Assembly (NCBI GenBank): GCA_945889445.1
Contig: CAMDBX010000019.1
Span: forward strand, 1 to 53,736
From: Rhizobium sp. Q54
Lineage (GTDB): Bacteria > Pseudomonadota > Alphaproteobacteria > Rhizobiales > Aestuariivirgaceae
Direction: 5' to 3'
DNA length: 53,736 nucleotides
Position 1 is the first letter of the stretch, and the number at the start of each line of letters is the position of its first letter. Positions 10,254 to 19,645 of the stretch are shown piece after piece. A program made the position numbers and the translations under genes. The notes under the pieces are model-generated. The model saw only the letters and a list, made by a program, of their open reading frames with translations, was not told where the DNA came from and did not search any database.

Positions 10254-10441
10254 CGCAACATTTCTGTGGCATACTTGATTGCTGCCGGTGTGCAAAACCG
10301 TTGTTGCCGTTGCACGCAGGCTGTCGTTCGGAATGCAACAGACTCGTGTTGTGGCGGTTGCCAAAATGCATGTTGCAGTAGCATCGCAATGGATGATCAG
10401 CAGGCATGCTGGAAGTCGACCAAAGCATCAGGTCAGTGTCG

Positions 10442-10470
10442 TTGACCTTTCTATGGTGCGGTGCAATAGT
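10442..10470 (+). promoter_or_regulatory. putative gltA promoter
   Basis: TTGACC at 10442-10447 and AATAGT at 10465-10470 are separated by 17 bases, a good sigma-70-type pair. Transcription would begin about 30 bases before the gltA ATG. Upstream, in 10280-10400, are several TGTTGC/GCAACA words, including a CAACA-N6-TGTTG inverted repeat, which may be regulator sites. Confidence 0.5.
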
Positions 10471-10505
10471 TCGTCACGAGAAAAAGACAGACATGGGAGC
10501 CCACA

Positions 10506-11807
10506 ATGGCTGACGATCCGAAGAAGGCAGTCCTCGAACTCGCTGGAAACAAGGTCGAGATGCCGGTGAAATCCGGCACCATCGGGCCGGACGTGGTGGA
10601 CATCACCAAGCTCTATGCCCAGACCGGGGCCTTCACCTTCGACCCGGGCTTCACCTCCACCGCCTCCTGCGAATCCAAGATCACCTACATCGATGGCGAC
10701 GAGGGCGTGCTGCTGTACCGCGGCTACCCCATCGAGCAGCTGGCCGAGCACGGTGACTTCCTGGAGACCTGCTACCTGCTCTATTACGGTGAACTCCCCA
10801 CCCCCTCGCAGCGCAAGGAGTTCGAGAAGAACATCACCTACCACACCATGGTGCACGAGCAGATGACCCGGTTCTACCAGGGCTTCCGCCGCGACGCGCA
10901 CCCGATGGCGGTGATGGTGGCGGTGGTTGGCGCCATGTCCGCCTTCTACCATGACTCCACCGACATCAACGACCCGCGCCAGCGCGAGATCGCCTCGCAC
11001 CGGATGATCGCCAAGCTGCCGACGATTGCGGCGATGGCCTTCAAGTATCACATCGGCCAGCCCTTCGTTTACCCGCAGAACAGCCTGTCCTACGCGGCCA
11101 ACTTCCTGCGCATGTGCTTTGCCGTGCCGTGCGAGGAATATGTCGTGAACCCGATCCTGGCGCGCGCCATGGACCGGATCTTCATCCTGCACGCCGACCA
11201 TGAGCAGAACGCGTCCACCTCCACGGTCCGCCTCGCAGGCTCCTCAGGTGCCAACCCGTTTGCCTGCATCGCGGCGGGCATCGCCTGCCTGTGGGGCCCG
11301 GCACATGGCGGCGCCAACGAGGCGGCACTGGAAATGCTGCAGCAGATCGGCGACCCGGCCAAGGTTCCGGAATTCATCTCGAAGGTGAAGGACAAGACCT
11401 CGCACATCCGGCTGATGGGCTTTGGCCACCGCGTCTACAAGAACTATGACCCGCGCGCCAAGATCATGCAGAAGACGGCGCACGAGGTTCTGACCGAACT
11501 CGGCATCAAGGACGACCCGCTGCTGGAAGTGGCGCGCGTGCTGGAGCAGGCCGCCCTTTCGGACCCCTACTTCATCGAGCGCAAGCTTTACCCGAACGTC
11601 GACTTCTATTCGGGCATCATCCTGCGCGCCCTCGGCTTCCCCACCTCGATGTTCACCGTGCTGTTCGCGCTGGCGCGCACGGTGGGCTGGATTTCGCAGT
11701 GGAAGGAAATGATCGAGGACCCGGGCCAGAAGATCGGCCGCCCGCGCCAGCTTTACACCGGCGCGCCGAAGCGGGATTACGTGCCGCTGACGATGCGCGG
11801 CAAGTAA
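10506..11807 (+). CDS. gltA: citrate synthase
   Basis: 433 residues, the length of the type II (hexameric, Gram-negative) enzyme. It condenses oxaloacetate with acetyl-CoA to enter the TCA cycle. The catalytic triad is visible: His267 in [12 protein letters not shown], His308 in [14 protein letters not shown] and Asp366 in PNVDFYSG. The oxaloacetate-binding [10 protein letters not shown] segment lies near 229. GGGAG 9 bases upstream supports the ATG. The gene has its own promoter and a strong terminator hairpin 23 bases after the stop, so it is transcribed alone. Confidence 0.98.
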   Translation: MADDPKKAVLELAGNKVEMPVKSGTIGPDVVDITKLYAQTGAFTFDPGFTSTASCESKITYIDGDEGVLLYRGYPIEQLAEHGDFLETCYLLYYGELPTPSQRKEFEKNITYHTMVHEQMTRFYQGFRRDAHPMAVMVAVVGAMSAFYHDSTDINDPRQREIASHRMIAKLPTIAAMAFKYHIGQPFVYPQNSLSYAANFLRMCFAVPCEEYVVNPILARAMDRIFILHADHEQNASTSTVRLAGSSGANPFACIAAGIACLWGPAHGGANEAALEMLQQIGDPAKVPEFISKVKDKTSHIRLMGFGHRVYKNYDPRAKIMQKTAHEVLTELGIKDDPLLEVARVLEQAALSDPYFIERKLYPNVDFYSGIILRALGFPTSMFTVLFALARTVGWISQWKEMIEDPGQKIGRPRQLYTGAPKRDYVPLTMRGK

Positions 11808-11830
11808 CGCTTCGCATTCCAAGACTTCAG

Positions 11831-11858
11831 AATGCCCGGTCGAGAGGCCGGGCATTTT
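11831..11858 (+). terminator. gltA rho-independent terminator
   Basis: Nine-base perfect arms AATGCCCGG (11831-11839) and CCGGGCATT (11848-11856) surround an 8-base loop and are followed by TT, a break, then TTT. The hairpin begins 23 bases after the gltA stop. Confidence 0.75.
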
Positions 11859-11916
11859 GGTTTGGCAGGGAGCCGCAATGGCCAGAGTTCAGTGTGGAGA
11901 GAGGCGTATTCCTGTT

Positions 11917-12058
11917 CCCCCTCACCTTGCGCGGACTTGATCCGCGCATCCCTTTTGCCGGCGCGCAAAAAGACCCCCGGATCCGGCCCGGGGGAGGTGA
12001 GTTTTCAAGGATTTTATCGTGACAAAAAGCTGGCTTCCGGTTTTCGCCGGGATGACGG
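11917..12058. repeat. dispersed intergenic palindromic repeat, copy 1
   Basis: A composite element with CCTCACCTTGCGCGGACTTG near its left end, GGGGGAGGTGAG as the inverted partner near the middle, and a GCCGGGATGACGG-like tail. The same words recur at 13570, 22179, 24473, 27393 and 53575. This fills most of the 374-base gap between gltA and the lipase gene. Confidence 0.7.
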
Positions 12059-12181
12059 CAATGATTGGGGGGCTTGTTCAGCAGAGGACGCCCACAAGAC
12101 CTGATTTTTCACGGTCTGGCCCGGCAAAGCAGCCAGTTGTATACTGATCGCGAGATTGAAACCTGTTTCAAGGAGTTCGCC

Positions 12182-13472
12182 ATGAAAACCTCGCGCGTTC
12201 TGATCGCTGCACTTTCACTGCTTGCGAGCACAGGCGGCAGATGTGGCTTTGCCGCCCTTCTATCAGGGGCTTGCAGCCATCTCAGCCGAGCAGCCGCTGG
12301 GCACGGTGGTGGCGAAGGAAGCGGTGGCAACGCAGATCCCGGGGGCAGAAGCCTGGCGCATCGCCTATGTCTCATCCGACGCGATGGAGCGGAAGACGCT
12401 GTCCTCCGCGCTGGTGATCGCTCCGACGGCTGACATGCCCGCCAGCGGTCGGCCCATCGTCAGCTGGGCGCATGGCACCACCGGCATCGCACAGAACTGC
12501 GGGCCCTCGCAGGTGTTCGACCCAGCGCAGGACCTGAACGAGTACAACCTGATCGGCGGCACATCGTGGACGGACTTCGGCATTCCCGCCGCGACCCAGT
12601 TCATCGAGGACGGCTATGTGCTGATCGCCACCGACTACCAGGGCCTCGGCGCCGGTGGTACCCACCAATATGCGAACGCCGCCACCAATGCCCGCGACCT
12701 CATCAACGCGGCGCGCGCCGTGGGCAGCATGGGCCTGTCGGGCAGCAACCGGAAGGTCGTGGCCAACGGCTGGTCGCAGGGCGGCGGCGCAGTTATCGCC
12801 GCCGCGAGCCTGAAGGACTACATCGCGGCCAAGGGCACGGCCTTCGACGGCGTCGATTTCGTGGGCTTCGTGGCGCTTGCCCCCCAGGACGTCGAGGTGC
12901 TGATACCCGCCGGAGCGGACAGCGACGCAGCCGCCGCCGAAAAAATGATTGCCGGGCTGGGGCAATCCTTCTCCGACAACGTCTTCAACTTCGCGCATTT
13001 CGCCATGGCCATGTGGGCGATGCCGGCGGCCTACCCTGAACTCCAGCTCACCGACATCTTCACCGCGGATGGCGCCAAGACCCTCACCGAAATCTTCAGC
13101 AAGAAATGCATGCATGCGGGCGCCGACACGCTGAGCTTCAACTTCGGCGACACGTACAAGACCCTGCTGAAACCGCAGACCAGCAACGCCCAGGCCTGGG
13201 TGGAGCGACTGCGCGATGCGAGTGTCAGCAAGGAACCGCCCATCGCGCCCGTGGTGATCTATTTTGGCAACAAGGACGTGACCAATCCCCCGATCATGGG
13301 ACAACTCTACCAGACGCAGAAATGTGCCATTGGGGGCAACGTCGCGCGCGTGCAGCTGCCGGGCGACCAGAACCACTTCACCACGCCGCCGGTCTCACAG
13401 CCCTTGTATGTGCCATGGGTTGCTGACCGCTTTGCGGGCAAGCCCTTGGAGAACGGCTGCCCCGCGCAGTAG
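12182..13472 (+). pseudogene. secretory lipase / alpha-beta hydrolase, frameshifted within its signal peptide
   Basis: The body, read from about 12234 to 13472, is a secretory-lipase-type alpha/beta hydrolase. It has a nucleophile elbow GWSQGGGA near residue 200, the preceding SWAHGTTG motif, and a late catalytic His in GDQNHFTTPP. The proper start is the ATG at 12182, with AAGGAG 7 bases upstream, followed by a classic signal sequence MKTSRVLIAALSLLAS. That frame does not continue into the body. One extra base near 12230-12237 (in ACAGGCGGCAG) separates the two. Removing it would give LLASTAADVALPPF, a normal signal-peptide cleavage region. In the body's own frame a stop at 12201 and a TTG at 12222 leave only a leaderless form. 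This is either a real frameshift (inactive or cytoplasmic product) or a base-call error. Confidence 0.78.
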
Positions 13473-13569
13473 AGGGTTCACGCCCACCTGACAAAATGAT
13501 CGGTACACGGACGACACCTTCCGGCAAATCCCAGAGTATTTCGGGGATGGATGCACGCTCCTCTTCCCC

Positions 13570-13649
13570 TTCACCCTGCCCGGGCTTGATCCGCGCTACC
13601 TTTGCAGCTGCATGAAAACGGACCCCCGGGTCAAGCCCGGGCAGGTGAA
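13570..13649. repeat. dispersed intergenic palindromic repeat, copy 2
   Basis: An 80-base element with near-perfect inverted ends: TTCACCCTGCCCGGGCTTGA on the left and TCAAGCCCGGGCAGGTGAA on the right, with a non-paired centre. It lies in the 283-base gap between the convergent lipase and fabZ genes, where it could act as a bidirectional terminator. Confidence 0.75.
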
Positions 13650-13755
13650 TTCAACGAGGTCTCCCATATCGCAGGAGCCTCATTCCCAACCTTGTAGAGG
13701 AAGGCAGCCTGAGGAGTGGGAAGCGGGAGCAACGGCGCCTAACGGAGGTTGAGGC

Positions 13756-14232
13756 TCAGGCGCCGCGCTCGTTCATCAGCATGGCGCCGATTTCGGCTTC
13801 GGCAACCTTCTTGCCGTCGACCATGGCCTCGGCCCAGTACTTCCAAACCGGGGGGCGCTTGTTGGACAGCTTGACGTGGAAATGCACCGTGTCGCCCGGC
13901 ACCACGGGCTTGCGGAAGCGGGCCTTGTCGATCGACATGAAGAAGACGAGCTTGCCGGCGTGCTCATCACCCAAATGGTTGAGCACAAGGGCGCCTGCGG
14001 CCTGCGCCATCGCTTCCACCAGCAGCACCCCCGGCATCACCGGGCGGCCGGGAAAGTGGCCCTGGAAGAACGGCTCGTTCATGGTGACGTTCTTGAGGGC
14101 GACACCGCTGTCCTCGCCGTTCATGTCATACATGCGGTCGATAAGCAGAAACGGATAGCGGTGCGGCAGGAGCTGCATGATCCGCTGGATATCCGCCGTC
14201 TGCAGTTCAGGCGCTGCCGTTACCTCGGTCAT
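13756..14232 (-). CDS. fabZ: 3-hydroxyacyl-[acyl-carrier-protein] dehydratase FabZ
   Basis: 158 residues from the ATG at 14232 (GGGAGAG upstream). It is a hot-dog-fold dehydratase that removes water from 3-hydroxyacyl-ACP in fatty-acid elongation. The catalytic His59 is in FFQGHFPGRPVMPGVL and Glu73 in LLVEAMAQAAG. The HRYPFLLIDR motif at 24-33 is typical of FabZ rather than FabA. It is 76 bases downstream of bamA on the same strand. In many relatives lpxD lies between bamA and fabZ and lpxA follows fabZ. Neither is here. Confidence 0.96.
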   Translation of the reverse strand: MTEVTAAPELQTADIQRIMQLLPHRYPFLLIDRMYDMNGEDSGVALKNVTMNEPFFQGHFPGRPVMPGVLLVEAMAQAAGALVLNHLGDEHAGKLVFFMSIDKARFRKPVVPGDTVHFHVKLSNKRPPVWKYWAEAMVDGKKVAEAEIGAMLMNERGA

Positions 14233-14308
14233 TCTGCGGTCTCTCCCAAAAAGTTGCGGACGGCCATTGGCCGCCCGCTTGTGTCTTAAGCCGCTGCGGT
14301 GCGCCCGT

Positions 14309-16684
14309 CTAGAAGGCGGTGCCAACCGAGAAGCGGAACCACTCCGTCTTGTCGTAGTCCGCCTTGAGCACCGGGTAGGCAGCCTCGAAGCGCAGCGGAC
14401 CGAAGGGCGAAGCCCAGATCACGCCGGCGCCGACGGACAGACGGAACGCCGCCGTATCGTAGCTTTTGCAGTCTTTGGCGTAGTCGCCCGTGCCACCATT
14501 GGCGTTGTTGCCGTAGGAACAATCGCCCTGGCCTGCCAGCACCGTGTCGACGCCGGAGTCGAACACTGTACCGAAGTCACTGAATACCTCACCCATGATG
14601 CCCCACTGCTCCGGCAGGCCGAGCGGGAAGGTCATCTCAACCGTGCCGATGGCGTAGGTCTGGCCGCCGACGGCATCCGTGTCGCCGTCATTGCCGCGCT
14701 GGCGCGGACCAACGCCCGACGTGGCGAAGCCACGGAAGGTGTCGGCACCCTTGAAGAAGCGGTCCTGTACGCGAAGATCGTTATCGAAGGGAATGATCTG
14801 GCCGGCGTTGCCCTCGATTTTCAGCACCACAGCCTCTTCGTAAACGGGCACGAAGTACCAGGCGTGAGCCTCGACCTTGGCATAGTGGGCGTCACCGCCG
14901 AGACCGGCGATGTCAGCCTCGAGTTGTCCGCGGAAGCCGTTGGTCGGCCGCAGCGGGTTGTCAAGATTGTCCCATGTGTAAGTGCCGCCAACCACCGACT
15001 TGGTGTACTGGCCCGAGGACTCGATGATGGCCGGCGCTGCATCGGACTTGCTGATGCCGTCGACGTCGCGCCAGGTGAAGCCATATTTGAAGCTGACGCC
15101 GCTGTTTTCGTCAAGGCGGAAGCCGGTGCGCAGCGCGAAGCCAAGCATCTGGCTGTTGTAGTTCGACTCTTCCTGGTTATCCACATTGGTGGCGAACACG
15201 TCGAAGCCAGCGGCAATCGGCATGCCGAGGAAATAGGGGTTGGTGAAGCTGAAGGTGACGTTCTGGCGATACCAGCTGCCTGAGGTGTCGACCTTCACGT
15301 CGTAACCCCTGCCGAGGAAGTTGCGCTCCTGCAGCGAGATCGAGCCGACGATCACTTCGGTGGTGGAGTAACCGATCGAGAAGTTGACCGAACCCGTGGA
15401 CTTCTCCTGCACCTGGACGACCAGTACTACGCGGTCGGGGGCGGAACCTTCCTGCTCGAGGAAGTCGATCTTGTCGAAGAAGTCGAGGCCGGTCAGCCTG
15501 CGTCGCGCACGCTCGACGACCACGCGGTTGAATGCGTCACCCTCATAGAGGTTCAGTTCGCGACGAATGACCTCGTCCTCGGTGCGGTAGTTGCCGACGA
15601 TGTCGATGCGCTCAATGTAGATGCGCGGGCCTTCGACGATGTTGTATGTGATGTTGAGTGTCTTGTTGCCTGCGTCACGCTCGACGTTGGGGTTGACGCG
15701 CGCAAAGACGAAACCCTGCCGCGCCGCCTCAAGAGTGAGGCGCTCAACCGACCGGTCGACCCTGGTGGCGTCATAGTAATCACCCACGCCGGTCTTGACC
15801 GTGGCGATCAGGTCGGCCGAGTCCATCTGCTGATCGCCGATGTTGACCGCCACGTCGGCGATCTTGTAACGCGGGCCTTCCTCGATGGTGTAGGTGACGA
15901 TGAAGCCATCACCCTTCTCGTTGAGCACGGCCTCGGCGGAGACCACGCGCACATCGGCAAAGCCGTTGCGCAGGTAATAGCGGCGCAGCAGTTCCTTGTC
16001 GTATTCGATGCGGTCGGCATCGTAATTGTCGTTGCGGTTGAAGAACCGCCACCAGCTGTATTGCTGGGTGCCGATAACGCCTTTCAGGTTGCTGGCGCTG
16101 AAGGCATTGTTGCCGACGAAGTTGATCTGCTTGACCTTGGTCTCGTCGCCTTCGGTGATCTGGAAGACCAGATCGACACGGTTCTCCGACAGGCGAATGA
16201 TTTGCGGGGCGACCTTGACCGAGTAATAACCGGCAGCGCGGTACACCGCGATGATGCGGTTGACGTCGCTCAGGACCTTGGCGCGCGTGAACATCATGCG
16301 TTCGCGCAGCTCGACTTCCTTGACGAGGTCAGTGTCCTTGACGTTGGTGTTGCCCTCGAAGTTCACCTGATTGATCATCGGGTTTTCTTCGACGCGCACG
16401 ACCAGCGTGCTGCCGCGGCGGGTGATCTGGACGTCGGAGAACAGGCCGGTCTGGAACAGCGCCTTCACCGAGGCATCAAGCTTCTCGGGCGAGGCATTCT
16501 GACCGGGCGAGACCTGGACGTAGGCGAGGATGGTATCATTCTCGATGCGCTGGTTGCCCTCGACGACAATCGAGGACACCGTCTCGGCATAGGCGGACGT
16601 GACCGCAAGGCCCGGCGCGGCAAGGGGCGCTAGAACACTCAGTACGCAAGCAAGAAAAGCAACAACAACAAACTTATAACGCAT
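14309..16684 (-). CDS. bamA: outer-membrane protein assembly factor BamA
   Basis: About 791 residues. A signal peptide (MRYKFVVVAFLACVLSVLAPLAAP, to about residue 35) is followed by five POTRA-type repeats (SIVVEGNQRIENDTILAYV, then NQVNFEGNTNVKDTDL, and so on). A C-terminal Omp85 beta-barrel ends in Phe, the usual outer-membrane insertion signal. BamA folds and inserts barrel proteins. The ATG at 16684 is chosen because the signal peptide starts there. The frame is open to 16798 but that extension overlaps rseP and is not membrane-like. It lies immediately downstream of rseP, as in most alphaproteobacteria. Confidence 0.96.
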   Translation of the reverse strand: MRYKFVVVAFLACVLSVLAPLAAPGLAVTSAYAETVSSIVVEGNQRIENDTILAYVQVSPGQNASPEKLDASVKALFQTGLFSDVQITRRGSTLVVRVEENPMINQVNFEGNTNVKDTDLVKEVELRERMMFTRAKVLSDVNRIIAVYRAAGYYSVKVAPQIIRLSENRVDLVFQITEGDETKVKQINFVGNNAFSASNLKGVIGTQQYSWWRFFNRNDNYDADRIEYDKELLRRYYLRNGFADVRVVSAEAVLNEKGDGFIVTYTIEEGPRYKIADVAVNIGDQQMDSADLIATVKTGVGDYYDATRVDRSVERLTLEAARQGFVFARVNPNVERDAGNKTLNITYNIVEGPRIYIERIDIVGNYRTEDEVIRRELNLYEGDAFNRVVVERARRRLTGLDFFDKIDFLEQEGSAPDRVVLVVQVQEKSTGSVNFSIGYSTTEVIVGSISLQERNFLGRGYDVKVDTSGSWYRQNVTFSFTNPYFLGMPIAAGFDVFATNVDNQEESNYNSQMLGFALRTGFRLDENSGVSFKYGFTWRDVDGISKSDAAPAIIESSGQYTKSVVGGTYTWDNLDNPLRPTNGFRGQLEADIAGLGGDAHYAKVEAHAWYFVPVYEEAVVLKIEGNAGQIIPFDNDLRVQDRFFKGADTFRGFATSGVGPRQRGNDGDTDAVGGQTYAIGTVEMTFPLGLPEQWGIMGEVFSDFGTVFDSGVDTVLAGQGDCSYGNNANGGTGDYAKDCKSYDTAAFRLSVGAGVIWASPFGPLRFEAAYPVLKADYDKTEWFRFSVGTAF

Positions 16685-16787
16685 CAATTGGCCATTTCCG
16701 CTCGCGCGCCGCCCCATTCGAATCCAAGTCGCCGGGGAGGGTTTTAACCACCCAGCGGCGCATTGCAATTGAAACTTCCCCACGAAC

Positions 16788-17936
16788 TCACCCACCAAAC
16801 ATAACCGTCGCCACCCGTAACAGGTCGTTCCAGGTGCCGACTACCATCAGCATGATCACCAGCGAGAAGCCGATCCGGAATCCCCATTCCTGAGCGTTCT
16901 CGCCGAGTGGCCTGCCCCGAACCGCTTCGATGGCATAGTAAACCAAGTGTCCACCATCGAGCATAGGGATTGGAAAAAGGTTAAGGAGGCCGATACTGAC
17001 CGACAAAAAGGCAATGACCGCAACGAATTGCGAGAATCCCATGGAGGCCGCGTCACCCGCCGCCTTGGCCATTGCGATGGGCCCGCCCAGCTGGTCGGCG
17101 CTTTCCCTGCCGGTGACCAGCTTGCCGAGGTAGCGGAAGGTCGAGTCGACGATGAACCAGGTGCGCTGCACACCCGTCTCAAAGGCCTTAACCGGCCCCA
17201 TGCGCTCATAGTTGATGGGCCCCTGGGGGTCGCGCTTCACGCCGAGCATGCCGAGGCGGACCTTTCCGCCGAAATTGTCAGGCTCCTCGCGCAGCTGGGG
17301 AGTCACCTCCAGGTTGATCTTCTCACCATTGCGAAGAATCACAACGGGCAGCGGCTCTCCGGCCCGGCTCATCACTGCCTGCTGCAGGCCGGTGAAATCC
17401 TCGATCTCGGTGCCATCCACCGAGACGATGACGTCGCCCTTGAGGATGCCCGCCTGCTCCGCCGCACTGCCCGGCAGCACTTCGTCGATGCGGGGTTCGA
17501 TCACCGGGCGGCCAACGAACATGAAGGCCAGGGTGAAGATGGCGATGGCGAGGATGAAATTGGCGATGGGCCCGGCAGCCACGACGGCGGCCCGCTGCCA
17601 CAGCGGCTTGCCATGGAAATTGCCTGGCTCGCTCTTGGCGCGCTGCAGCGCTTCGGCATCGGGCATGCTGGCGGCATTGGCGTCGCCGCGGAAGCGCACG
17701 TAGCCGCCGAGCGGGATCCACGCCACCTTCCAGCGGGTGCCGTGGCGGTCGTACCAGCCGAAGATCTCGCGCCCGAAGCCGATGGAGAAGGCCTCGACAT
17801 CGACCCCGCACCAGCGCGCCACAAGGAAGTGCCCGAGCTCGTGAATGAACACGATCACGGTCAACGCCACGAGGAATGGCAGTGCATAGAACACGCCAGT
17901 GCTCAGCGGCAGGTGCAGCACGTCAGTCAGGTTCAT
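16788..17936 (-). CDS. rseP: RIP metalloprotease RseP (site-2 protease)
   Basis: 382 residues. The zinc site HELGH (His32, Glu33, His36) lies within the first transmembrane helix. A single PDZ domain is near residues 125-205 (EVLPGSAAEQAGILKGDVIVSVDGTEI), and a C-terminal membrane segment has the FPIPMLDGGHL motif that supplies the third zinc ligand. RseP cleaves membrane-anchored anti-sigma factors and leftover signal peptides. GGGGAAG upstream supports the start. It lies 111 bases after cdsA, a position that in some relatives holds dxr. Confidence 0.95.
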   Translation of the reverse strand: MNLTDVLHLPLSTGVFYALPFLVALTVIVFIHELGHFLVARWCGVDVEAFSIGFGREIFGWYDRHGTRWKVAWIPLGGYVRFRGDANAASMPDAEALQRAKSEPGNFHGKPLWQRAAVVAAGPIANFILAIAIFTLAFMFVGRPVIEPRIDEVLPGSAAEQAGILKGDVIVSVDGTEIEDFTGLQQAVMSRAGEPLPVVILRNGEKINLEVTPQLREEPDNFGGKVRLGMLGVKRDPQGPINYERMGPVKAFETGVQRTWFIVDSTFRYLGKLVTGRESADQLGGPIAMAKAAGDAASMGFSQFVAVIAFLSVSIGLLNLFPIPMLDGGHLVYYAIEAVRGRPLGENAQEWGFRIGFSLVIMLMVVGTWNDLLRVATVMFGG

Positions 17937-18047
17937 TCCACACTTCCCCGGCCCGCTGAGGGGCCATTGTTATCAACGGTCATGCCCACGCGCAGCACAA
18001 GGGGCTAAACGACGTGAAAAATACGGCCAGATTTCGGCCAAGAGGGG

Positions 18048-18896
18048 TTACCAGATCAGGATTCCGGCCCCCGCGTGCTCGATCCCGGCGCGCAGCGCCC
18101 CGATCAGGGCGGCAACGGTGGCCACCGCCACCAGCCCGTCCACCCGGTCGATGACGCCGCCATGCCCCGGAATCAGCCTTCCCGAGTCCTTGACGCCATA
18201 GCGGCGCTTCATGGCGGACTTGAACAGGTCGCCCCCCTGCTCCACCACGGCCAGCAGGGCTGCGACGATCAGCAGCAGCCAGAGGCCGGGCACACCCAGC
18301 GCCATCCCCACGCCCAGCGCGGCGACGGCACTGCCGACCATGGCGCCGCCCATGCCAGCCCAGGTCTTCTTGGGGCTGATGCGCGGAGCAAGCTTCGGAC
18401 CGCCGATGATTCGACCTGCGAAATAGGCCAGCGTATCGGCCGCCCAGACCATGAGCATGACCAGCACGATGGCGGCAACGCCATAGCCCGGGTCATCGCG
18501 CAGGACCACGAGGGCGATGGGCGGCAGCGATACGTAAGGCACACCGAGATAGCGCCACACCGGACCGCCCGGCGCCTCGCGCCATGCAGCGGCGGCGGAG
18601 ACGACCGTCAGAACGGCAATGGCGAGAAGCCCGCCAGCCAGCCCGATGTCGAGCGGCAGCAGGGCCCCGCACATGGCGCCCGCCGCATGCAGCGCAAACT
18701 GCAGCGGATTGTCCTTGTGGACCATGTTCACCCACTCCTGCGCCATGAGGATGCCGATCAGCGCCACGAACAGATGAAACCAGATGCCACCCGCCCAGAC
18801 ATCGGCCAGGACCGCCGGGATCAGCACCGCGGCGGAAGCTGCCCTAACACCAAGATCACCCCATTTGGCCGTTTGGGCTGGCGGCTCTGCAGCCAT
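18048..18896 (-). CDS. cdsA: phosphatidate cytidylyltransferase
   Basis: 282 residues from the ATG at 18896. The CdsA signature is complete: SAMKRRYGVKDSGRLIPGHG followed by GVIDRVD near the C-terminus. About eight hydrophobic helices precede it. The enzyme makes CDP-diacylglycerol from phosphatidate and CTP at the inner membrane, the precursor of all major phospholipids. Its ATG shares one base with the uppS stop (TGATG arrangement), so translation is probably coupled. The longer frame to 19034 lies inside uppS and is discarded. Confidence 0.95.
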   Translation of the reverse strand: MAAEPPAQTAKWGDLGVRAASAAVLIPAVLADVWAGGIWFHLFVALIGILMAQEWVNMVHKDNPLQFALHAAGAMCGALLPLDIGLAGGLLAIAVLTVVSAAAAWREAPGGPVWRYLGVPYVSLPPIALVVLRDDPGYGVAAIVLVMLMVWAADTLAYFAGRIIGGPKLAPRISPKKTWAGMGGAMVGSAVAALGVGMALGVPGLWLLLIVAALLAVVEQGGDLFKSAMKRRYGVKDSGRLIPGHGGVIDRVDGLVAVATVAALIGALRAGIEHAGAGILIW

Positions 18897-19630
18897 CAGG
18901 CGGTCTGCGCCTTGAGCCCGCCGAAGCGCCGGTCGCGCATGCGGAAGGTCTCGATGGCGCGGGCGAGGCTGTGGGCGTCGAACTCTGGCCAGTATTCCGG
19001 CTGGAACACGAACTCGGTGTAGGCGCATTGCCATAGCAGGTAGTTGGAGATGCGCTGCTCGCCGCCGGTGCGGATGAGGAGGTCCGGGTCGGGCAGGCCG
19101 GCCGTATCGAGATGGGCACCGATCACTGCGGGGGTGATGTCGGCCGCCGCGAGCGTGCCGTCGGCCACCTGCCGGGCAATGGCCTGCACCGCGCGGGTGA
19201 TTTCCTGGCGGCTGCCGTAGTTGAAGGCGATGACAAGCTTGAGCGCAGTGTTGTGGCGCGTCAGCGCCTCTGCTTCCTCGAACATGGTACGCAGCGACAG
19301 CTCCAGCCCGTCACGATCGCCGATGATCATGATGCGGACGTTGGACTTGTGCAGGTCGGCCACGTCGGTGCGGATGAAGCGGCGGAGCAGCTCGAGCAGG
19401 AATCGCACTTCGGCCTGCGGCCTGGCCCAGTTCTCGGTGCTGAAGGAGTAGAGGGTGAGGACGGAGATGCCCATGTCGGCGGCGGCGCGCACGGTGCGGC
19501 GGAGCGCCTCGACGCCCTGGCGGTGGCCCGCCGAACGCGGTAGCCCGCGTTGCGTGGCCCAGCGACCGTTGCCATCCATGATGATGGCGACGTGGCGGGG
19601 CATGCAATCAGGCGCGGCTCTGTCTGACAT
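18896..19630 (-). CDS. uppS: undecaprenyl diphosphate synthase (isoprenyl transferase)
   Basis: 244 residues. This cis-prenyltransferase makes the C55 lipid carrier for peptidoglycan and surface polysaccharides. The catalytic Asp19 lies in IIMDGNGRW, followed by GHRQGVEALRR. LYSFSTENWARP and the C-terminal RTGGEQRISNYLLWQCAYTE complete the family motifs. It is 15 bases downstream of frr and fused to cdsA by a one-base overlap. The start at 19630 has a weak AAGGT site. A later ATG (codon 10) would remove a non-conserved stretch. Confidence 0.96.
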   Translation of the reverse strand: MSDRAAPDCMPRHVAIIMDGNGRWATQRGLPRSAGHRQGVEALRRTVRAAADMGISVLTLYSFSTENWARPQAEVRFLLELLRRFIRTDVADLHKSNVRIMIIGDRDGLELSLRTMFEEAEALTRHNTALKLVIAFNYGSRQEITRAVQAIARQVADGTLAAADITPAVIGAHLDTAGLPDPDLLIRTGGEQRISNYLLWQCAYTEFVFQPEYWPEFDAHSLARAIETFRMRDRRFGGLKAQTA

Positions 19631-19645
19631 GGATGCAGTCCGACC

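Noticed and set aside
12372-13376. 334-codon frame antisense to the lipase
   Set aside because: Shadow of the lipase body. No ribosome-binding site and no domain.
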